64,000 nt of DNA from positions 4,960,001 through 5,024,000 of the forward strand of contig NZ_LT629802.1 in assembly GCF_900106045.1 (NCBI RefSeq), written 5' to 3'. The notes under the pieces are model-generated. The model was not told where the DNA came from. It searched no databases and saw only the letters and a program-made list of their open reading frames with translations. Each line of letters starts with the position of its first letter. The first letter of the stretch is position 1. Position numbers and translations under genes: made by a program. Shown piece by piece: positions 47,091 through 56,133 of the stretch. This DNA is from Pseudomonas mucidolens. GTDB lineage: Bacteria; Pseudomonadota; Gammaproteobacteria; Pseudomonadales; Pseudomonadaceae.

Positions 47091-48299
47091 ATGACCGACC
47101 GTCTCCCCGTTACCGTGCTGTCCGGATTTCTCGGCGCCGGTAAAAGCACGCTGCTCAACTACGTCCTGCGCAACCGCGACAACCTGCGGGTGGCGGTGAT
47201 CGTCAATGACATGAGCGAAATCAACATCGATGGCGGTGAGGTGCAGCGGGACGTCACCCTCAATCGCGCGGAAGAAAAACTGGTGGAAATGAGCAACGGC
47301 TGCATTTGTTGCACGTTGCGCGAAGACTTGCTGGTGGAAGTCGGAAAACTCGCCAGGGATGGTCGGTTCGATTACCTGTTGATCGAGTCCACCGGCATTT
47401 CCGAGCCGCTGCCGGTGGCGGAAACCTTCACCTTCCGCGACGAAAATGAGCAAAGCCTGGCGGACATCGCGCGCCTGGACACCATGGTTACCGTGGTCGA
47501 CGGCATGAACTTCCTGCTCGACTATCAGGCCGCTGAAAGCCTGGCCTCCCGAGGCGAAACCCTCGGTGAAGACGACGAACGCTCGATCACCGACCTGCTG
47601 ATCGAGCAGATCGAATTCGCCGATGTGATCCTGATCAGCAAGATCGATCTGATCAGCAGCCGCGAACGCGAGGAACTGGTGGCGATTCTGGAGCGCCTCA
47701 ACGCCCAGGCGCGAATCATCCCGATGGTGATGGGCGAAGTGCCGCTGACAGAAATCCTCAACACCGGGCGCTTCGACTTCGAACGTGCGGCCCAGGCGCC
47801 TGGCTGGTTGCAGGAGTTGCGTGGCGAGCACGTACCGGAAACCCAAGAATACGGCATCGCGTCCACGGCCTACCGCGCTCGGCGCCCGTTTCATCCCCAG
47901 CGTTTTTATGACTTCATCGACCGCCCGTGGGTCAATGGCAAATTGTTGCGCTCCAAGGGGTTTTTCTGGCTGGCGAGCAAACACCAGGAGGCCGGCAGTT
48001 GGTCCCAGGCCGGCGGTCTGATGCGCCATGGTTTCGCCGGGCGCTGGTGGCGCTTTGTGCCGAAGAACCAATGGCCGCAGGACGAGGAAAACGTCGCCGC
48101 AATCATGAAAAACTGGACACCTTCAACTGGCGATTGCCGCCAGGAACTGGTGTTTATCGGGCAGAACATCGACTTCACCCAACTGACGGCTGAACTCGAC
48201 GCGTGCTTGCTGAGCGATGATGAAATGGCTTCGGGTGTCGAAGGCTGGCGCTTGCTGAGCGATCCTTTTGGCCCTTGGCACGAGGAGAGCGCAGCCTGA
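47091..48299 (+). CDS. zigA: Zinc metallochaperone GTPase ZigA (COG0523)
   Basis: The 402-residue COG0523 protein has a P-loop [11 protein letters not shown] near residue 14, the metal-binding GCICC motif ([14 protein letters not shown]), Walker B-like [16 protein letters not shown] and the SKID guanine motif. The C-terminal half contains the CobW_C-type segment. ZigA is thought to pass zinc to apo-enzymes and is induced by low zinc. The ATG at 47091 follows gagg; the frame upstream from 47061 is overlapped by dksA2. It overlaps the next start by ATGA-type coupling. Confidence 0.92.
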   Translation: MTDRLPVTVLSGFLGAGKSTLLNYVLRNRDNLRVAVIVNDMSEINIDGGEVQRDVTLNRAEEKLVEMSNGCICCTLREDLLVEVGKLARDGRFDYLLIESTGISEPLPVAETFTFRDENEQSLADIARLDTMVTVVDGMNFLLDYQAAESLASRGETLGEDDERSITDLLIEQIEFADVILISKIDLISSREREELVAILERLNAQARIIPMVMGEVPLTEILNTGRFDFERAAQAPGWLQELRGEHVPETQEYGIASTAYRARRPFHPQRFYDFIDRPWVNGKLLRSKGFFWLASKHQEAGSWSQAGGLMRHGFAGRWWRFVPKNQWPQDEENVAAIMKNWTPSTGDCRQELVFIGQNIDFTQLTAELDACLLSDDEMASGVEGWRLLSDPFGPWHEESAA

Positions 48300-48943
48300 T
48301 GCTGGCACCTGTCATTCAACTACGCCCGGTGATTCGCCCGGCCTTCGGTGAAACCCCGCTGATCCTCACCGACATCCTGCAAGACGGTGTGAACCTGGCG
48401 CTGTGGCAGCGCCAGTTACCGCTGCACATCGCCGAATTCGGCGCCTTGCTGGCGTCACTGAACGAGCCGTTGGCCGAGTCGCTGGTACTGGAGCTGGACA
48501 GCGAACAGGCTGAACCTGATCTGCGAGGCCTGGCATCGGGCTTCAGTGATCTTGAAGGCTATGAAGGCTTTATCGCCGATGTGTCGTGGCTGGTCAGCGC
48601 CTTTGCGTGCCTGCTGGGCGCCAAGCGTATCGGCGTGCGGTTAAGGCTGCTGGATAAAGCCATGTGCCCACGGTTTCACGTCGATCATGTGCCCGTGCGG
48701 TTGATCACCACCTATGCCGGGATTGGCAGTCAATGGTTGCGGGAAGGGGTGATGGACCGGCGCAAGTTGAGTCAGGCAGATGCGGAGCCCGAAGCGCGTA
48801 TCGAGCAGATCCACTGTGGTGAAGTGGCCTTGCTCAAGGGCGAAAAATGGCATGGCAATGAAGGCTTCGGCGTGATCCACCGTTCGCCAGCGCTGGCAGC
48901 CAATCAACGACGGCTGATTCTGACCCTGGATTGGTTGGCATAA
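48299..48943 (+). CDS. DUF1826 domain-containing protein
   Basis: The 214-residue protein has the conserved pattern PRFHVDHVPVRLITTYAGIGSQWL and LLKGEKWHGNEGFGVIHRSP, with several His and Asp positions suggesting metal or nucleotide binding. In P. aeruginosa it lies between the two COG0523 genes of the Zur regulon, as here. The start overlaps the zigA stop (TGATG), and a gaggag ribosome site precedes it. The biochemical role is unknown. Confidence 0.85.
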   Translation: MLAPVIQLRPVIRPAFGETPLILTDILQDGVNLALWQRQLPLHIAEFGALLASLNEPLAESLVLELDSEQAEPDLRGLASGFSDLEGYEGFIADVSWLVSAFACLLGAKRIGVRLRLLDKAMCPRFHVDHVPVRLITTYAGIGSQWLREGVMDRRKLSQADAEPEARIEQIHCGEVALLKGEKWHGNEGFGVIHRSPALAANQRRLILTLDWLA

Positions 48944-48986
48944 CCGCGTAGGATCGAACCTCTCTACACGGTCCGAATATATCCCG

Positions 48987-49949
48987 ATGCTCCAGAACAT
49001 TCCCACCCACGTGATCGCCGGCCCCTTGGGTGCCGGCAAGACCAGCCTGATTCAACACCTGCTCGCCCAACGTCCGGTCAACGAACGTTGGGCGGTGTTG
49101 ATCAATGAGTTCGGGCAGATAGGCTTGGACGCGGCACTGCTGACCCGCGACGACGATGGCATTGCCCTGGGTGAAGTGGCGGGCGGCTGCTTGTGCTGTG
49201 TGAATGGAGCGCCTTTTCAGGTAGGACTGGGCCGATTGCTGCGTAAGGCCAAGCCGGACCGATTGTTCATCGAACCCTCAGGCTTGGGGCACCCGGCACA
49301 ATTGCTCAGGCAATTACGCCAAGCGCCGTGGCAAGGCGTGCTGGCCGTTCAGCCGTGTGTGCTGGTTCTGGACGCGCAGGCGCTGGCGGCGGGCAAACCG
49401 TTGCCGGATGCTCAGCGTGAGGCCTTGGTCAGTGCAGGTCTGCTGGTGTTGAACAAGGCTGAAGGGCTGGACGACACGCAGCGCGCGACCATTGAAGATC
49501 AATTGCCGGCGTGCGCTCGATACTGGACACGCCAAGCGGCCTTGCCCTTGGCGCAGCTCCCGGGGCTGTGTGTTCAAGCCGGGACGGCTGTGGATAACTT
49601 GGAATTGCCCAAGGGAGCGGCGTCAATGCCGCACATCTGGAGCGATCCATTGCTGCCGATCTGCCTGCATCAGGCTCAGGAAGGCGGCTGGAGCGTCGGT
49701 TGGCGTTGGCATCCGAGCCAGCGGTTCGACCCGGAAAAGCTCCGGCAATACCTGGCATCCCTGGATTGGCGGCGCGCCAAGCTGGTTATCCACAGCCCGG
49801 ACGGTTGGGTTTCGGCTAACGCTGTGGATAATGCGCCGCTTACTTGGCAGCCCAGCGAGTGGCGGCGAGACTCGCGCATCGAGTTGATTTTCAACCAGGC
49901 GCAGGAGGTTGCGGTGTTGCAAAGCGCCTTGGCTGCTTGTCGTCAGTGA
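48987..49949 (+). CDS. COG0523 GTPase, second zinc-chaperone-like protein
   Basis: The 320-residue product is shorter than ZigA and belongs to another COG0523 branch. It has GPLGAGKTSLIQHL, the GCLCCVNGA metal motif, LFIEPSGLGHP and NKAE for guanine. The C-terminal domain has HIWSDPLLPI and WHPSQRFDPEKL. It closes the Zur-type rightward unit. Three perfect DnaA boxes (49589, 49786 and 49823) lie within 245 bases of it, which is unusual for coding DNA. Confidence 0.88.
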   Translation: MLQNIPTHVIAGPLGAGKTSLIQHLLAQRPVNERWAVLINEFGQIGLDAALLTRDDDGIALGEVAGGCLCCVNGAPFQVGLGRLLRKAKPDRLFIEPSGLGHPAQLLRQLRQAPWQGVLAVQPCVLVLDAQALAAGKPLPDAQREALVSAGLLVLNKAEGLDDTQRATIEDQLPACARYWTRQAALPLAQLPGLCVQAGTAVDNLELPKGAASMPHIWSDPLLPICLHQAQEGGWSVGWRWHPSQRFDPEKLRQYLASLDWRRAKLVIHSPDGWVSANAVDNAPLTWQPSEWRRDSRIELIFNQAQEVAVLQSALAACRQ

Positions 49950-50335
49950 CGGCTTTTGCTGTGTTCCTGGCGCCATTGGCTTAATTCAATCACTTCTGCG
50001 CTGGGCTGCGGCGTCTTGATCTCGAACGGGTAGGGCGCCAGTTCAATCTGTGCACTGTGGGCACCGAACTGGGTGATGGTGCCTGGATGACGGGCTTCGC
50101 CGGTCACGGTGAACTCGAAGTTGTAAATCCGCGCCAACCGACGCCGACCATTGGCATCCTTCACAAAACCGATGCGCTTCAAGGCCACGGCGCCGTCGAG
50201 CAGTTCGATGTCGAGCTTGGCGCAATGCTGCTTGACCCGTTCCAGCGCGCGCTCGCGCAGGCCATGATTGTGCCACACCCACGCAGCAGCGGCCGCGAAC
50301 AGCATCAGCACGAAGATATTTCCCAGGGTCAGCAT
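49943..50335 (-). CDS. DUF3301 domain-containing membrane protein
   Basis: The 130-residue product has one N-terminal membrane helix (LGNIFVLMLFAAAAAWVWHN), a short charged segment, then a beta-rich soluble domain (IYNFEFTVTGEARHPGTITQFG) that matches DUF3301. It is converged upon by the COG0523 gene and lies opposite to it, with 7 bases of overlap at the stops. Function is unknown. Confidence 0.85.
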   Translation of the reverse strand: MLTLGNIFVLMLFAAAAAWVWHNHGLRERALERVKQHCAKLDIELLDGAVALKRIGFVKDANGRRRLARIYNFEFTVTGEARHPGTITQFGAHSAQIELAPYPFEIKTPQPSAEVIELSQWRQEHSKSRH

Positions 50336-50451
50336 TCGATGAACTCCAACAAAGTATGAACAGCTTAACTGCGACGCTGGTCTGTCGTACAGGCTGCGTT
50401 TAGACGCATACTGCGCGGCCAGAAATTAACCGTTTTACGGAAGTCCCTTGC

Positions 50452-51324
50452 ATGAAACGTACGCCTCATCTGCTTGCGATCCAGTCCCATGTGGTTTTCG
50501 GCCATGCCGGAAACAGCGCTGCCGTGTTTCCCATGCAGCGGATCGGAGTGAATGTCTGGCCACTCAACACCGTGCAGTTCTCCAACCACACCCAGTATGG
50601 TCAATGGGCGGGAGAAGTGTTGGCGCCGCAGCAAATTCCCGCACTGGTTGAAGGCATCGCGGCGATTGGTGAGTTGGGCAACTGTGATGCGGTGTTGTCC
50701 GGGTATCTGGGCAGCGCGGCCCAGGGACGAGCGATCCTGACGGGGGTGGCGCGGATCAAGGCAATCAACCCGAAAGCGCTGTACCTGTGCGATCCGGTGA
50801 TGGGGCACCCGGAAAAAGGCTGCATCGTGCCGCAGGACGTCAGTGATTTCCTGCTGGACGAGGCGGCCGCCATGGCCGACTTCCTGTGCCCCAACCAGTT
50901 GGAGCTGGACAGTTTTTCCGGACGCAAACCGCAGTCGCTGCTCGATTGCCTGGGCATGGCGCGGGCGCTGTTGGCTCGCGGGCCGAAAGCGGTGCTGGTC
51001 AAGCACCTGGACTATCCCGGCAAGCTGGCGGAGGGTTTCGAGATGCTGCTGGTAACCGCCGAAGGCAGCTGGCACCTGCGACGGCCACTGCTGGCGTTTC
51101 CACGCCAGCCGGTAGGTGTGGGCGACCTGACGTCGGGCCTGTTCCTGGCACGAGTATTACTCGGAGACAGCCTGTTGGCCGCCTTCGAATTCACCGCGGC
51201 GGCAGTGCACGAAGTGCTGCTGGAAACCCAGGCCTGCGCCAGTTACGAGTTGGAGTTGGTGCGGGCCCAGGACCGAATCGCCCATCCGCGCGTCCGGTTC
51301 GAGGCGACGGCAATTGGTCTGTGA
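50452..51324 (+). CDS. pdxY: Pyridoxal kinase PdxY
   Basis: PdxY phosphorylates pyridoxal in the vitamin B6 salvage pathway. The 290-residue ribokinase-family protein has [21 protein letters not shown] and the catalytic [10 protein letters not shown] (Asp within GxGD). It starts [22 protein letters not shown]. Length and motifs agree with the family. It is followed by a repeat-filled gap of 517 bases. Confidence 0.95.
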   Translation: MKRTPHLLAIQSHVVFGHAGNSAAVFPMQRIGVNVWPLNTVQFSNHTQYGQWAGEVLAPQQIPALVEGIAAIGELGNCDAVLSGYLGSAAQGRAILTGVARIKAINPKALYLCDPVMGHPEKGCIVPQDVSDFLLDEAAAMADFLCPNQLELDSFSGRKPQSLLDCLGMARALLARGPKAVLVKHLDYPGKLAEGFEMLLVTAEGSWHLRRPLLAFPRQPVGVGDLTSGLFLARVLLGDSLLAAFEFTAAAVHEVLLETQACASYELELVRAQDRIAHPRVRFEATAIGL

Positions 51325-51383
51325 GGTTATGCAGCGGGCTGAAGAGCTGTTTTGGGCCGAGTGGATGAGCTTTTTGTGTTTGA

Positions 51384-51705
51384 CTTGAGATCCACCCCTC
51401 ACCCTAACCCTCTCCCAGAGGGAGAGGGGACTGATCGGGGGATATTGGCGGTTTACGGCGACCTGAGAGAGCGGCCTTGAATCCATAATCGAAACGGTCG
51501 TTCAGGTTGCCGATTTTCTCCGCACACTTCGGCCAGCGCCCACTCTCTTTTGGTGGAGAGGGGCCGATTGGGGGTACTGGCGGTTTACATCGACCTGAAA
51601 GACCGCAGTCAACACGGTTTCCCAGGTTGCCGATTTTCTCCGCACACTTCGGTCTGCCCCCTCGCCCCTCTGGGGAGAGGGTTGGGGTGAGGGGCGGATC
51701 TCAAG
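51384..51705. repeat. 322-base composite repeat element with inverted ends
   Basis: The left end (51384-51416, cttgagatccacccctcacc and onward) is almost the reverse complement of the right end (51673-51705). Between them are two imperfect copies of a unit of about 120 bases; each contains a ggcggtttac...gacctga stretch and the 20-mer gattttctccgcacacttcg (near 51512 and 51632). No gene is supported in the gap from 51325 to 51841, which is otherwise plain sequence. The arrangement resembles a short non-coding mobile repeat. Confidence 0.6.
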
Positions 51706-51841
51706 CCGGCCACCTATCGCACGGCCACCCCGGGATTTTCAAACGGGACACGCCATAGCCCACTTCGCCGCGAAACCTTGATCTCGACAGCCCGCCTCAA
51801 CCCGATGCAGCTGGTTTCTCAACTACTTGAAAGGCTAGCCA

Positions 51842-52327
51842 TTAAGGCGCGTCGGCCTTGATCTCCCGATAGCGCTTTTCCAGTTCCTGGCGGATCTGTC
51901 GGCGCTGCTGCGCTTGCACGAACCGGCGCCGATCTTCGCTGTTCTGCGGCTGCAGCGGCGGAACGGCGGCGGGTTTGCGGTTGTCGTCCACCGCGACCAT
52001 GGTGAAGAAGCAACTGTTGGTATGGCGTACCGAGCGCTCGCGGATGTTTTCGGTGACCACCTTGATCCCCACTTCCATCGACGTATTGCCGGTGTAGTTG
52101 ACCGACGCCAAAAACGTCACCAGCTCGCCGACATGGATCGGCTCGCGGAAAATTACCTGATCCACCGACAACGTCACGACATAGCGACCGGCGTAACGGC
52201 TGGCGCAGGCGTAGGACACTTCGTCGAGGTACTTGAGCAGCGTGCCGCCATGGACATTGCCTGAGAAGTTGGCCATGTCTGGGGTCATCAATACCGTCAT
52301 CGACAGCTGGGCGTTTCCGGGTTCCAT
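51842..52327 (-). CDS. Acyl-CoA thioesterase (hotdog fold)
   Basis: The 161-residue product has a single hotdog domain: MTPDMANFSGNVHGGTLLKYLDEVSYACAS with the conserved N-x-H-GG turn, then VIFREPIHVGELVTFLASVNYTG and the SCFFTMVAVD strand. A charged C-terminal helix follows. This is the YciA/CptA-like medium-chain thioesterase class. A 292-base gap separates it from the next gene, with no other feature recognised. Confidence 0.9.
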   Translation of the reverse strand: MEPGNAQLSMTVLMTPDMANFSGNVHGGTLLKYLDEVSYACASRYAGRYVVTLSVDQVIFREPIHVGELVTFLASVNYTGNTSMEVGIKVVTENIRERSVRHTNSCFFTMVAVDDNRKPAAVPPLQPQNSEDRRRFVQAQQRRQIRQELEKRYREIKADAP

Positions 52328-52619
52328 AGCACACTCACGGTTGTAGGCATTGGTTGGGGAGGCACCTCTGCGGGTGCTCGAATCTTTGCAGAACCATCCC
52401 TAACGGGACGCCGAGACGTGAGTTGTCGTCACGCCCGGAGCTATCTGTTTCCATATATTGCACCGGCTTTCTGCAGGAAGTCGCGGTGTTAACCTTGGAA
52501 AGCCCGGTTCAGGGGGCATTTCTTACATTTAAGGCAGGCTTTTCCTTCCGCGTATTGCGATTATTTGAACGACAGCACCGGAGTCGGAAAAGCGCCAGCA
52601 CCCTTGGGAGCCGCTCGCC

Positions 52620-54383
52620 ATGCACGCCATCAGTTTTATCCAGGACCTGGCCGTGATCATGCTGGTGGCGGGGGTGGTGACGATACTGTTCCATCGTTTC
52701 AAGCAGCCGGTGGTCCTGGGGTATATCGTCGCCGGCCTGATCATCGGTCCTCATACCCCTCCATTCGGCCTGATTCACGACGAGGACACCATCAAGACCC
52801 TGGCCGAACTGGGTGTGATTTTCCTGATGTTCTGTCTGGGCCTGGAGTTCAGCCTGCGCAAGTTATTCAAGGTGGGTGTCACCGCATTTATCGCAGCCTT
52901 TCTGGAAATCGTCCTGATGATCTGGATCGGTTTCGAGATTGGCCAATGGTTCGATTGGAACACCATGGACTCGCTGTTCCTAGGCGCAATCCTGGCGATT
53001 TCCTCCACCACCATCATCGTCAAGGCGCTTAATGACCTGAAGATGAAAAACCAGCGTTTTGCCCAACTGATCTTTGGCGTGCTGATTGTCGAAGACATCC
53101 TGGGCATCGGCATCATTGCCTTGCTCTCGAGTATCGCCGTCAGCGGCACGGTCAGCTCCGGCGAGGTGTTTTCCACGGTCGGCAAACTGTCGTTGTTCAT
53201 GATCGTCGCCCTGGTCATTGGCATTTTGCTGGTGCCACGGCTGTTGGCCTATGTGGCCACATTCGAAAGCAACGAGATGCTGTTGATCACGGTCCTGGGA
53301 CTGTGTTTTGGTTTTTGCCTGCTGGTGGTCAAGCTGGAATACAGCATGGTGCTGGGGGCGTTCCTGATCGGCGCAATCATGGCTGAATCCCGGCAGTTGG
53401 TGAAAATCGAGCGCTTGGTCGAGCCGGTTCGCGATATGTTCAGCGCGATTTTTTTTGTCGCCATCGGTTTGATGATTGACCCGCAGATCCTGTTGCAATA
53501 TGCCTGGCCGATTGCGGTGATTAGCGTGGCCGTGGTGCTGGGCAAAATGCTCTCCTGTGGCTTGGGAGCCTTCATTGCCGACAACGATGGCCGGACTTCG
53601 TTGCGCGTAGGGATGGGACTGTCACAAATTGGCGAGTTTTCGTTCATCATCGCCGCGCTGGGGATGACCTTGCAGGTCACCAGCGACTTTCTCTATCCCG
53701 TGGCGGTCGCCGTATCAGCCATCACCACACTGCTGACACCGTACTTGATCCGTGGCGCCGACCCGCTGTCCTTGAAAATCGCGGCAATAATGCCGCGGCG
53801 CATGAGTCGGGTGTTCGGGATGTATGGTGAATGGCTGCGCAGTATTCAGCCGCATGGCGAGGGCGCGATGCTGGCGTCGATGATCCGCAAGATCATCCTG
53901 CAAGTGGGAGTGAATCTGGCGCTGGTCATTGCGATTTTCTTTGCCGGCAGCTTTTTCGCGCTGCGCATTGGCGACTACCTGGAAGTCTGGATCAGCGATC
54001 CGGGCTGGCAGAAAGCACTGATCTGGGGCGGAGCGTTGCTGCTGTCGCTGCCATTCCTGATCGCGGCGTACCGCAAGCTCAAGGCACTGTCGATGTTGCT
54101 GGCGGAGATGAGCGTCAAGCCGGAAATGGCCGGGCGCCACACCCAGCGTGTGCGACGGGTGATCGCCGAGCTGATCCCGATCCTCTCGCTGCTGGTGATC
54201 TTCGTGCTATTGGCAGCCTTGTCGGCGAGTATCTTGCCGACCCAGAAGCTGCTGGTGCTGATTGCGGTGGTCGCGGCAGCGGTGGCCGCCGTGCTCTGGC
54301 GCTGGTTCATCCGCATGCATACGCGGATGCAGGTGGCCTTGCTAGAAACCCTGGATAACCACAATGACACGCCAGAACACTGA
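52620..54383 (+). CDS. Monovalent cation:proton antiporter (KefB/CPA2-like)
   Basis: The 587-residue protein has about 12 membrane helices and no obvious C-terminal NAD-binding (TrkA-N) domain. It has the CPA2 marks VLGYIVAGLIIGPHTPP, LGVIFLMFCLGLEFSLRKL, SSTTIIVKAL, EDILGIGIIALLSS and GEFSFIIAALG. It likely exchanges K+ or Na+ for H+, useful at high pH or osmotic change. The C-terminal region holds more helices (LIPILSLLVIFVLLAALSASI). Confidence 0.9.
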   Translation: MHAISFIQDLAVIMLVAGVVTILFHRFKQPVVLGYIVAGLIIGPHTPPFGLIHDEDTIKTLAELGVIFLMFCLGLEFSLRKLFKVGVTAFIAAFLEIVLMIWIGFEIGQWFDWNTMDSLFLGAILAISSTTIIVKALNDLKMKNQRFAQLIFGVLIVEDILGIGIIALLSSIAVSGTVSSGEVFSTVGKLSLFMIVALVIGILLVPRLLAYVATFESNEMLLITVLGLCFGFCLLVVKLEYSMVLGAFLIGAIMAESRQLVKIERLVEPVRDMFSAIFFVAIGLMIDPQILLQYAWPIAVISVAVVLGKMLSCGLGAFIADNDGRTSLRVGMGLSQIGEFSFIIAALGMTLQVTSDFLYPVAVAVSAITTLLTPYLIRGADPLSLKIAAIMPRRMSRVFGMYGEWLRSIQPHGEGAMLASMIRKIILQVGVNLALVIAIFFAGSFFALRIGDYLEVWISDPGWQKALIWGGALLLSLPFLIAAYRKLKALSMLLAEMSVKPEMAGRHTQRVRRVIAELIPILSLLVIFVLLAALSASILPTQKLLVLIAVVAAAVAAVLWRWFIRMHTRMQVALLETLDNHNDTPEH

Positions 54384-54425
54384 CCAAGATCCTACGCATG
54401 AGTGTCGTTCAATCGGGGCGGAGCA

Positions 54426-54833
54426 TCAGCTTTCCAGCCAGACGTCCCGTGCCCAGTGCCATACCGATTCCCAGGACTCTTCGGTGACCAGTTCTTCGTC
54501 ACCGGACCATAGCACCACGGTGCCGTCTTCTTCGACGCAGTAATAGTCTTCGCCGTCCTGACAGATCGGGATCAATTCGCGCGGTACGCCGATATCCCAA
54601 GCGGTAGCGGCGACTTCCGGCAGGTAGGTGTGAGAACCGGGATCGGTAATGGTTACCGGCTCCAGGCTGCCGTAGACCACATCGCTGACCGTCAGCAGGA
54701 ATTCCTTGAAGACGAACGGGATGTTAATGAACAACTGTTCTTCAACTTCCACCAGTTGGTCTTCGTCAGGCAGTTCCAGAGGAACCGGTACAGGTTCGTT
54801 CGCTTCACGCAATTGTTCGATGACTTCTTCCAC
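54426..54833 (-). CDS. SMI1/KNR4 (SUKH) family protein
   Basis: The 135-residue acidic product has the SUKH pattern: EEVEEQLFINIPFVFKEFLLTVSDVVYGSLEPVTI and then a WSGDEELVTEESWESVWHWA end. SUKH proteins often are immunity proteins of contact-dependent or polymorphic toxins, but no toxin gene is adjacent. It could be a housekeeping family member, since orthologues are common in Pseudomonas. Confidence 0.8.
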   Translation of the reverse strand: MEEVIEQLREANEPVPVPLELPDEDQLVEVEEQLFINIPFVFKEFLLTVSDVVYGSLEPVTITDPGSHTYLPEVAATAWDIGVPRELIPICQDGEDYYCVEEDGTVVLWSGDEELVTEESWESVWHWARDVWLES

Positions 54834-54914
54834 GGCCGGGATCCTCTTGCTAGATGGCGCGGTTTATAGGAGCGTTTTATACAGTAGCTCGCTATAAGTG
54901 CAACCGTGAAATAG

Positions 54915-54946
54915 AAAACCCCGGACAAGTCCGGGGTTTTTGTTAC
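54915..54946 (-). terminator. Terminator of the Tim44-like gene
   Basis: aaaaccccggac (54915-54926) and gtccggggtttt (54929-54940) form a 12-base stem with a two-base loop, flanked by T-rich sequence on both strands. It lies 23 bases after the stop of the leftward Tim44-like gene. Confidence 0.85.
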
Positions 54947-54968
54947 TGCGTGCTGAAGCCTTGAAGGA

Positions 54969-55829
54969 TCAGGCGTTCTGGCGGATACCGGCGACCAGCC
55001 AAGGCTGGTTTTCACCTTGCGGACGCTCCATGTTCCAGCTTTCGCTGAACACTTCGCCCTGGTCGAAGCGCGAGGTCTTCGACACGCCACTGAAGGTCAG
55101 CGTAGCGATGGTCTTGTCGGCACGGTCGTCCACGCCTTCCAGCTGTACCTGCAGGTCGTCGATGTAGGTCGACTGGAACGCGTCGCCCAGGTCGGCACGT
55201 TCGCGCTTGAGGAACTCCAGCAGTTGTGGGGTCACGAACTCGGCGATCTTGTCCATTTCGTTGGCGTCCCAGTGTTGCTGCAGGGACTGGAAGTGGTTGC
55301 GGGCCGCTTCAACGAAACGCTCTTCGTTGAACCAGGCGGGCGCATTGATTACCGGACGTGCGGCAGTCGGGGCTGCCGAACCGCCAAAGATCGAGCCCAT
55401 GGCAGGCTTTTGCTCGAACACTTCACGCTGCATCGGCGCGCCGGCTGGAGCCAGGTGCTCCTGTTGCTTGCGACGACGGGCGGCGATGAAACGGAAGATC
55501 ACGAAAGCGATCAGCGCCATGATCAGGATGTCGAAAATCTGCATGCCCTGGAAGCCGTCACCCATGAACATGGAGGCGAGCAGGCCACCGGCAGCGATAC
55601 CGGCCAGAGGGCCCAGCCAGCGCGAAGCACCGCCGGCTTTGGCAGCGGCACCCGCGGCACCGGCCGTGGCAGCTGCACCGCCGGCACCGGCAGCTGGCGC
55701 CATTTTGCTGGTTTGGTGGCTCGGCGCGGAGCCGAAGCTTTTGCCGCCGCCGAAGCGCTTGGCGTTGGCGTCGAGGCTCATCGTCAGGCCAATGCACAAC
55801 GCCATGGCGATGCTAAGAAAACGTTTCAT
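54969..55829 (-). CDS. Tim44-domain inner-membrane protein
   Basis: The 286-residue product begins with a signal-like segment (MKRFLSIAMALCIGLTMSLDANA). A Gly/Ala-rich linker follows, then a membrane helix near residues 95-115 (FDILIMALIAFVIFRFI), then the Tim44-like fold (FNEERFVEAARNHFQSLQQHWDANEMDKIAEFVTPQLLEFL, IDDLQVQLEG, ATLTFSGVSK). The start at 55829 skips an upstream in-frame methionine at 55844. Bacterial members are of unknown function, possibly linked to envelope stress. Confidence 0.88.
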   Translation of the reverse strand: MKRFLSIAMALCIGLTMSLDANAKRFGGGKSFGSAPSHQTSKMAPAAGAGGAAATAGAAGAAAKAGGASRWLGPLAGIAAGGLLASMFMGDGFQGMQIFDILIMALIAFVIFRFIAARRRKQQEHLAPAGAPMQREVFEQKPAMGSIFGGSAAPTAARPVINAPAWFNEERFVEAARNHFQSLQQHWDANEMDKIAEFVTPQLLEFLKRERADLGDAFQSTYIDDLQVQLEGVDDRADKTIATLTFSGVSKTSRFDQGEVFSESWNMERPQGENQPWLVAGIRQNA

Positions 55830-56010
55830 AAAGGGAATTCCCATTTGTGGATTGCACGCGCGCCATGTTGCACAGGTGTGATCGCAGTGGCTAGCGGCAT
55901 AATGTTTCGGGCTTTTGCGTAAGACTGGATCCGAATGATCCGTAGGACTTATTACAGATATTGGCCCGCTACGGGTAAAAACAAGTGTAGGCCCATAAAC
56001 CTTTCATTTT

Positions 56011-56112
56011 AGGAGCGAGGGGGCGCCTAGCCCTTACTCGCGAAAAACCTGAGGGCGCCCTCAGGTTTCCCGTGTCATCGTTAACGCACTTCGCGAGCAG
56101 CTCGCGCCCACC
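56011..56112. repeat. REP-like block upstream of the Tim44-like gene
   Basis: Two diverged REP halves, aggagcgagg (56011-56020) and cttcgcgagcagctcgcgcc (56090-56109), flank an internal 24-base perfect palindrome. Together with the terminator they fill most of the 304-base gap between the Tim44-like gene and uvrD. Confidence 0.45.
56043..56068 (-). terminator. uvrD terminator
   Basis: aaacctgagggc (56045-56056) and gccctcaggttt (56057-56068) form a perfect 12-base stem. On the minus strand it is followed by a T run, as needed after the uvrD stop. Confidence 0.7.
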
Positions 56113-56133
56113 GGGCCCCAAGGCCGCAAGGTC

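Noticed and set aside
51500..51660. Repeats that could suggest a small CRISPR
   Set aside because: Only two copies, spaced about 120 bases apart with similar flanks, so it is a duplicated repeat unit and not an array.
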